NCBI GenBank assembly: GCA_017640685.1
Contig: JAEPQF010000004.1
Location: 2,352-42,261, forward strand
Length of the DNA stretch: 39,910 nt
Source: Hyphomicrobiales bacterium
GTDB taxonomy: Bacteria > Pseudomonadota > Alphaproteobacteria > Rhizobiales > HXMU1428-3
Reading direction: 5' to 3'
Positions 35,208 to 39,910 of this stretch are shown one piece after another. Every line of letters begins with the position of its first letter. Position 1 is the first letter of the stretch. The translations under genes and the position numbers were made by a program. The notes beneath the pieces are model-generated. The model was not told the DNA's origin, did no database searches, and was given only the letters and a program-made list of their open reading frames with translations.

Positions 35208-35687
35208 TCACTCTTGGCTAGCGATGCTGGTTGATGTTTTAAATGCGCTCATGCCAGCTTGTTGCCATGATTTTAGTGTGATGGGCTGAAAGCCGAGCTT
35301 TTCATAATGAATTGCATAATGCCCGTCTCCCATATGAATAACAAACTCTTTGAATTTGTTGTTTTGGGCAAGCTCATGAGCAAGAAAGCCAACATAGGTG
35401 GTTGGTTCTGATTTATATTGGAAACTGTAGACGTTGAGACCGTTTTCCAATGTTTTGAGCTTGTTGATATTATGTTTTATTCTCTCTTCAGATTCTTGGA
35501 TTTTAGAGATTTTATCATTTAACTCTATTGTTTCACTAATTCTCAGTGTGTCGTTTTTCGCCTGACTGTTGGTTTCAAAGAACCCTAAAACGCTTAATGC
35601 CAAGGCGATCATTATTATGATGAAGATTGATTTGAGAATTTGTCCTGATATGACGAAAAAGTTCATAGATGAGGAACTGCTCTGCAT
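35208..35687 (-). CDS. Membrane-anchored coiled-coil protein of unknown function
   Basis: 159 residues. A short Ser-rich start (MQSSSSS), one membrane helix (about 10-37, ILKSIFIIIMIALALSVLGF) and a charged coiled-coil (about 50-82, DKISKIQESEERIKHNINKL) are followed by a small globular domain (YVGFLAHELAQNNKFKEFVI, then GDGHYAIHYEKLGF). One-pass topology with the bulk outside the cytoplasm is likely. No family recognised. It sits alone between the P450 terminator and the ndk terminator. An internal ATG (codon 8) could be the start; neither has a strong ribosome site. Confidence 0.65.
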   Translation of the reverse strand: MQSSSSSMNFFVISGQILKSIFIIIMIALALSVLGFFETNSQAKNDTLRISETIELNDKISKIQESEERIKHNINKLKTLENGLNVYSFQYKSEPTTYVGFLAHELAQNNKFKEFVIHMGDGHYAIHYEKLGFQPITLKSWQQAGMSAFKTSTSIASQE

Positions 35688-35793
35688 ATTTTAAACTCTA
35701 TTTTACTTACTTCTGGGGATGGTTCATTTATAAAACAGTAAGTACATGAAGTTAGTGTGTCATTTATTGGGTATTTTTAAATCAAAAAAATAT

Positions 35794-35828
35794 AAAAACA
35801 CACTGTGTTAGACACAGTGTGTTTTTTT
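35794..35828 (-). terminator. 15-bp perfect terminator hairpin after the P450 gene
   Basis: AAAAACACACTGTGT (35794-35808) pairs perfectly with ACACAGTGTGTTTTT (35812-35826) with a 3-nt loop. Both arms end in A/T runs, so it can work in both directions. It lies 34 bp past the P450 stop and separates it from the next minus-strand gene. Confidence 0.9.
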
Positions 35829-35861
35829 GATGAGTTGAACTGTAGGTTTTTTGTGCTCAAC

Positions 35862-37220
35862 TTAACGCTCTGTAATTTTAAATGGTAGGCCGCCTTTTGG
35901 TGTAAGCGTTACTGTGGCGTTAAGTTGGATTGGGTCGCCTATGTATTCCGGTTTGAACCGTTTTAGAAGAATTGGGAGCGCAATAGCAATTTCTAAGAAT
36001 GAGAATTGGGAACCAATGCATGACCGTTTACCAGCCCCGAATGGTAGATAGCTAAATTTTGCCCGTTTTTTCATGCGCTCTGGCGAGAAACGATCTGGAT
36101 CAAATTTTTCTGGGTTGTTCCAGTATTTTTCGCTGTGATGAGCGGCATAGGTGCACATGACCATTTTATCACCCGCTTTGATTTCATGCCCTTCAATGAC
36201 ATCATCTTCTTTTGCAACACGAATAAGCGCCCAAATTGGTGGGAACATGCGTAATGTTTCTTGTGCCACATTTTTTGTGTATGTCAGTTTTTGGACATCT
36301 TCAAATGTTGGGTCTCTGTCACCGTAAACTTCTTCGGCTTCGGCCAATATTTTTTCACGCACTTCTTCATGTTGTGATGCGATATAGAAGGTCCATGCAA
36401 GTGTAAGTGCTGTTGTTTCTGTTCCTGCCCAAAGATATTGTTTTAGCTCATCGATGACTTGCTTTTCATCAAACTCAGGGATGTTTTCATCCTCTTTGGC
36501 TTTGGTTAGCAGCGCCATCAATGTTTTTTCTCTGTTTGTGAGAGGGTCTTCGCCTAGAACCATGTCTGGTACTGACCACCATGTTTCAACAGCTTTTGCT
36601 GGATCAACTTCTGTGATGTCTTTTAGCTCACCTGACTGGCGACCAAGACGAATTGATTTATGGCTTGAGACGTCTGTGTAGGTTTTTACAGCTTTAAAGA
36701 CAAAATGTGGGTTAAATGGCATTTTGCGATCAAAGAGAGCTCGGCACACCATGTCAGCTGCGAGGGTCCATGTTTCTTCAACCATTTCAATTGTTTCGCC
36801 AGATTTAGCGAGATCTGAGAAGCGATCACATTTGGTGTTAATGGCTTCAATAAGAAATGGGAAATATTCTTTAAAGGCTTTTGGATGGAATGCAGGCTGT
36901 TGGGGAACGCGGATATTTTGCCAGAGTTTCCCATCAACTGTGATCATCGAGTTCCCAAAGATTGGGCGGATGCCATCAAAATATTTGGTGTAATTATCTG
37001 TGTTGGTTACAAGAACACGGCGGAAATGCTCAACATCACTCATGAACCAAAGTTTTTGGTCTTTGAGGTTAATTGGTATAACCCCCCCATATTTTTCGCA
37101 CATATGCATGACCACTTGCATTGGGTTTGAGCCCTTTAACAGTGGTGTCAATTTAAACCAAATGCTTTGTTCTTCGCCTAGGTCGTGTGACTGTTGTGTT
37201 TGCACGTCAGCTACGGACAT
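35862..37220 (-). CDS. Cytochrome P450
   Basis: Soluble bacterial P450 of 452 residues. The I-helix oxygen-binding motif WAGTETTALTL, the K-helix ETLR (ExxR), the PERF-type segment FDPDRFSPER and the haem-binding loop FGAGKRSCIG with ligand Cys401 are all intact. It has no N-terminal anchor and no reductase domain, so it needs a separate ferredoxin system, which is not in the window. The sequence is of the CYP4/CYP102-like class, often acting on fatty acids or alkanes; the substrate is not deducible. AGAGG precedes the ATG. The 494-bp upstream gap holds a perfect FNR box about 380 bp before the start. Confidence 0.93.
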   Translation of the reverse strand: MSVADVQTQQSHDLGEEQSIWFKLTPLLKGSNPMQVVMHMCEKYGGVIPINLKDQKLWFMSDVEHFRRVLVTNTDNYTKYFDGIRPIFGNSMITVDGKLWQNIRVPQQPAFHPKAFKEYFPFLIEAINTKCDRFSDLAKSGETIEMVEETWTLAADMVCRALFDRKMPFNPHFVFKAVKTYTDVSSHKSIRLGRQSGELKDITEVDPAKAVETWWSVPDMVLGEDPLTNREKTLMALLTKAKEDENIPEFDEKQVIDELKQYLWAGTETTALTLAWTFYIASQHEEVREKILAEAEEVYGDRDPTFEDVQKLTYTKNVAQETLRMFPPIWALIRVAKEDDVIEGHEIKAGDKMVMCTYAAHHSEKYWNNPEKFDPDRFSPERMKKRAKFSYLPFGAGKRSCIGSQFSFLEIAIALPILLKRFKPEYIGDPIQLNATVTLTPKGGLPFKITER

Positions 37221-37714
37221 GAGTACCTCTTTACGCTTTTACAGTTCTGTTTTTGAACACATATAGATCTTTTGGATGCAGATATCTTAAATAATGCAGA
37301 TTTTAGACCAAGTGTAGGTTCAATTTTGGCTTTCTAGTGTGATTGAAAAAAGGGGATTAATGAGTGAACAGTTTCTATTGAATTGACTTGTTTTCATTAA
37401 TTTTTGTACTTTAAGGTCACAATTTTAAGTATCACAGAGTGAAAGCCTTATGTTTTGTGGCAATAAATTAGGGCATAAATAGCAGACCCTAACTATTTTC
37501 ATCACGTTTTTTTCGTCAAAATAAATTATCTCAAGGACCTAACATTACTCTGAAGGCTCTGTCTAGAGTAAAGCCTTATACATAGTTACTGAAAGAGGTT
37601 TTTGATATACATCAATTCTATAATTTTTTTATAAGAATTATGGTTAATTTGTCATTTATTTACGTGAAAAGACTTAGATTTCGCTCTTTTAAGTGCCTCT
37701 TTGCATAGTTAATT
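37221..37714 (-). promoter_or_regulatory. 494-bp gap with FNR-type promoter and no visible gene
   Basis: AT-rich gap between P450 (-) and purN (-). It contains the FNR/FixK box (37602-37615), a 10-bp direct repeat AAAGCCTTAT (37442-37451 and 37570-37579) and a TTAGGG/CCCTAA inverted repeat (37468-37473 and 37487-37492). No protein frame is convincing. It is either a long P450 leader or the home of a small RNA. Confidence 0.5.
37602..37615 (-). promoter_or_regulatory. Perfect FNR/FixK box
   Basis: TTGATATACATCAA is an exact match to TTGAT-N4-ATCAA. On the minus strand a TATAAG (37575-37580) lies with its centre 31 bp from the box centre, almost the spacing of a class II FNR-dependent promoter (box at -41.5). 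Transcription would run left, towards the P450. Spacing to possible -10 elements on the plus strand is less good. Confidence 0.65.
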
Positions 37715-38395
37715 TTACTGATCACTTTTTATTGCAGGCGCGTAAAGAGCGGGTTGTTCTTGGCAATGGGATTTATCTACCAATCGCTCTCCTACGACTT
37801 TAACAAGGCCGTTTGCTACCTTTTTTAGTGCTTCAGGGTAGATTAGGTGTTCAGCTTTTAAAACCCTAGCACCTAAGGTTTCAGCGGTATCATCTTGAAG
37901 GACTGGAACAGCGGCTTGCGCGATGATGGGGCCTTCGTCCATTTCAAAGCGAACGAAATGGACAGTGCAGCCTGCAATTTTGACATCTGTTTCTAAAGCG
38001 CGTTCGTGCGTATTTAACCCCTTAAAGGCTGGTAAAAGAGAGGGGTGAATGTTGAGTTGTTTGTTACGCCATTTTTCAACAAAATCTTTGCCGAGTAGCC
38101 TTTTAAAGCCTGCATTACAAACTAAGTCTATTTTTGCTTCTGTGAGTGCCTGGTGAAGCTTCTGATCAAATTCATCTCTGCTATCAAATGATTTGTGATT
38201 AATGATTTTTACTGGAATGTTGTTTTCTTTCGCAAATTCAATCCCCTTAGCTTTTGGGCGATTTGAAATGACAAGGGCAATTTCAGCTGGATAATCTGGG
38301 TTTTTAGCCGCTTCAATGAGGGCCTGCATATTTGACCCTCTGCCGGAAATTAAGATGCCAACACGTGTTTTTTGACCGTTCAAACTATTTGTCAT
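37715..38395 (-). CDS. purN: Phosphoribosylglycinamide formyltransferase
   Basis: Adds the formyl group from 10-formyl-THF to GAR in purine synthesis. VGILISGRGSNMQAL is the phosphate-binding start. Catalytic Asn/His/Asp are seen in NIHPSLLPAFKG (Asn and His) and HFVRFEMDEGPI (Asp). Length 226 is a little over the typical 190-220, with a short extra C-terminal tail. Its ATG overlaps the purM stop by one base (TAATG), so the two are translated together. Confidence 0.95.
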   Translation of the reverse strand: MTNSLNGQKTRVGILISGRGSNMQALIEAAKNPDYPAEIALVISNRPKAKGIEFAKENNIPVKIINHKSFDSRDEFDQKLHQALTEAKIDLVCNAGFKRLLGKDFVEKWRNKQLNIHPSLLPAFKGLNTHERALETDVKIAGCTVHFVRFEMDEGPIIAQAAVPVLQDDTAETLGARVLKAEHLIYPEALKKVANGLVKVVGERLVDKSHCQEQPALYAPAIKSDQ

Positions 38396-39501
38396 TATGA
38401 GAACACCAACTCATTTAATGTGCTGAAAGGTTCGCTTCTTTGCGTTGCTGTTTTTACTTCACCAATGAGTGTTGCTGTTTCTCCGCATTCATTTAATAGC
38501 TTGGTAATTTCTTCAGCCTTTTCAGCTTTAACGATGAGAACCATGCCAACGCCGCAATTGAAGGTACGGATCATTTCTGTTTCACTGACATTACCGGCCT
38601 GTTTTAACCAACCAAAGACAGGTGGCGGAGTGATTTTAGAAAGATCAATTTCCGCGTTTAGTCCTTTTGAGAGAATGCGCGGGATGTTTTCAATGAGGCC
38701 ACCGCCTGTGATATGGGCAAGTGCATGGATGTGGCCGACTTCTTTTAAAGCTTTTAATATCGGTTTTACATAAATTCTTGTTGGTGTGAGGAGAGCTTCT
38801 CCAATGGTTGTTCCAGGGTTGAAGGGGGCTTTGTCATCCCATTTTAGGCCGACATGCTCAATGATTTTACGAACAAGTGAAAACCCGTTTGAGTGTACGC
38901 CATTTGAGGCGAGGCCGATAATTTTATCGCCTGCGCTTAGATTTGGGTTTGGCAATAGTTCGTTGCGCTCAACGGCGCCTACAGAGAAGCCCGCAAGGTC
39001 ATACTCACCTTCTGCGTACATGCCTGGCATTTCAGCCGTTTCCCCGCCAATCAGGGCACAACCAGCTTGATTACACCCTTCTGCAATACCTTTGATTACA
39101 TTTTCAGCCACTCCATTTTCTAATTTTCCGCAAGCAAAATAATCCAGAAAAAAGAGAGGTTCTGCGCCTTGAACGATGAGATCATTTACACACATAGCAG
39201 TGAGATCAATGCCGACTGTGTCATGAATGCCTGTTTCAATTGCGAGTTTTAATTTTGTGCCAACACCATCATTTGCTGCTACAAGCAAAGGGTCTTTTAG
39301 GCCGGTTGCTTTTAAGTCAAACAAGCCGCCGAAGCCACCAATATTGCCAACAACACCAGAGCGGTGGGTGGATTTGATAAAGGGTTTGATAGCATCCACA
39401 AGTTGGTTGCCTGCATCAATGTCTACACCGGCGTCAGCGTAGGTTAGACCCGTTTGATTTTTAGGTTCAGTTGATGCAGATGTTTCTGGTTTGTCTGACA
39501 T
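38395..39501 (-). CDS. purM: Phosphoribosylaminoimidazole synthetase (AIR synthase)
   Basis: ATP-dependent ring closure of FGAM to AIR in purine synthesis. [45 protein letters not shown] and [12 protein letters not shown] are the family motifs in order. At 368 residues it is about 20 longer than usual, all at a Ser/Thr/Glu-rich N-terminus ([18 protein letters not shown]) that is probably disordered. It leads the purM-purN operon, a common alphaproteobacterial arrangement. Confidence 0.96.
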   Translation of the reverse strand: MSDKPETSASTEPKNQTGLTYADAGVDIDAGNQLVDAIKPFIKSTHRSGVVGNIGGFGGLFDLKATGLKDPLLVAANDGVGTKLKLAIETGIHDTVGIDLTAMCVNDLIVQGAEPLFFLDYFACGKLENGVAENVIKGIAEGCNQAGCALIGGETAEMPGMYAEGEYDLAGFSVGAVERNELLPNPNLSAGDKIIGLASNGVHSNGFSLVRKIIEHVGLKWDDKAPFNPGTTIGEALLTPTRIYVKPILKALKEVGHIHALAHITGGGLIENIPRILSKGLNAEIDLSKITPPPVFGWLKQAGNVSETEMIRTFNCGVGMVLIVKAEKAEEITKLLNECGETATLIGEVKTATQRSEPFSTLNELVFS

Positions 39502-39881
39502 GTGTATTATGAGCTTTCTTTAAATCCTGTAACATTTAAGAACAGAGATGCATTAAGGCTCTGGTATTAGCGTTTTTTCATAGTGCTAATCAAGTCTTCT
39601 TATGGCTTTCCTGATGTAAAATGTATGGTAATTTAAAAATTTTAAGCCTGTTTGTGCGGTTTTCTTTTGAGAAAGGTTGCAATTTTGGGGAAGAGTGTCG
39701 AATTGATGTGATTTTCTATGGGGTATGCCACAAAAAAATGCCAAAAAAGGACAGTAATATTAAATTCTTGGCGATTGCAGCCTCTGGATAATTGTAATCG
39801 TTGGTTTGGTTCGTTTTATTTGGTTTGATTTTGGGGGTTAAATTGGTGCGGTGTCATCAAACCCAGGCAGGATAGATTTTT
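39502..39881. other. 380-bp gap upstream of purM
   Basis: AT-rich divergent gap that must hold the purM promoter (-) and that of the partial gene on the right (+). A small direct repeat, ATGCCA followed by A-runs (about 39725-39750), is the only pattern I noticed. No riboswitch-like structure was recognised. Confidence 0.4.
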
Positions 39882-39910
39882 ATGCGGCACTCATTTGCAA
39901 TGAAGTTTCA
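39882..39910 (+). CDS. Start of an unidentified gene (partial)
   Basis: ATG at 39882 preceded by CAGGATAG, then codons for MRHSFAMKF running off the right edge. The basic start could lead into a signal peptide. In many alphaproteobacteria an exported protein gene is divergent from purM, but nine residues are not enough to name this one. Confidence 0.35.

Overview
The window is about 40 kb of chromosome from a moderately AT-rich bacterium, most likely a marine-type alphaproteobacterium that fixes CO2 and oxidises reduced sulfur. Four things point there: a red-type (form IC-like) RuBisCO with its CbbX activase inside a large cbb operon, SoxX/SoxA thiosulfate-oxidation cytochromes with CcdA, a probable PlcP-Agt lipid-remodelling pair, and a purM-purN pair. 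This taxonomic call rests on gene content and remembered family features, not on a search. I saw no tRNA, rRNA, CRISPR array, prophage or intact insertion sequence.

Layout. 1-1955: the tail of an unknown gene, a secreted protein made of two Cys-patterned repeats, an unusual GC-rich multi-hairpin element, and a NarL/LuxR-type regulator whose receiver domain lacks the phospho-acceptor Asp. 2291-14452: a 12-gene Calvin-Benson-Bassham cluster, all on the + strand: glpX (FBP/SBP phosphatase), cbbP, cbbT, pgk, fba, cbbL, cbbS, cbbX, cbbE, cbbZ, cbbY. The first gene is preceded by a leader with mutually exclusive hairpins. Strong stem-loops without U-tracts lie between fba and cbbL, cbbS and cbbX, and cbbE and cbbZ. 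A rho-independent terminator closes the cluster. 14756-18065: soxX, soxA, ccdA, thiD. 18451-21321: an RND/MMPL-type exporter behind an array of GTTCA/TGAAC half-sites, plus a small secreted protein and a terminator. 21687-25748: a FadL-family outer-membrane protein behind a good PhoB-box candidate, then plcP-like, agt-like and a small membrane protein. 25790-29884: a CheZ-type phosphatase-domain protein with a very long acidic tail (-), an MFS transporter (+) and an enolase-superfamily epimerase (-). 30234-34624: an Mla/MCE lipid ABC transporter (STAS-MlaE, MlaF, MlaD, lipoprotein) and a GNAT enzyme. 34721-39501: ndk (+), then on the - strand a small membrane protein, a cytochrome P450, purN and purM. 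A perfect FNR/FixK box sits in the long gap upstream of the P450. The window ends in the first codons of another + strand gene.

How it fits together. The cbb genes form an almost complete CO2-fixation route: RuBisCO, its repair ATPase, phosphoribulokinase, the regenerative enzymes, and clean-up phosphatases for 2-phosphoglycolate (CbbZ) and inhibitory xylulose-1,5-bisphosphate (CbbY). SoxXA next door suggests that thiosulfate supplies the electrons, although soxYZ, soxB and soxCD are not in the window. No cbbR is present. The nearest regulator is the degenerate response regulator, which makes it an interesting candidate for control of the operon. The FadL/PlcP/Agt region looks like a phosphate-limitation module, and the Mla set maintains outer-membrane lipid asymmetry.
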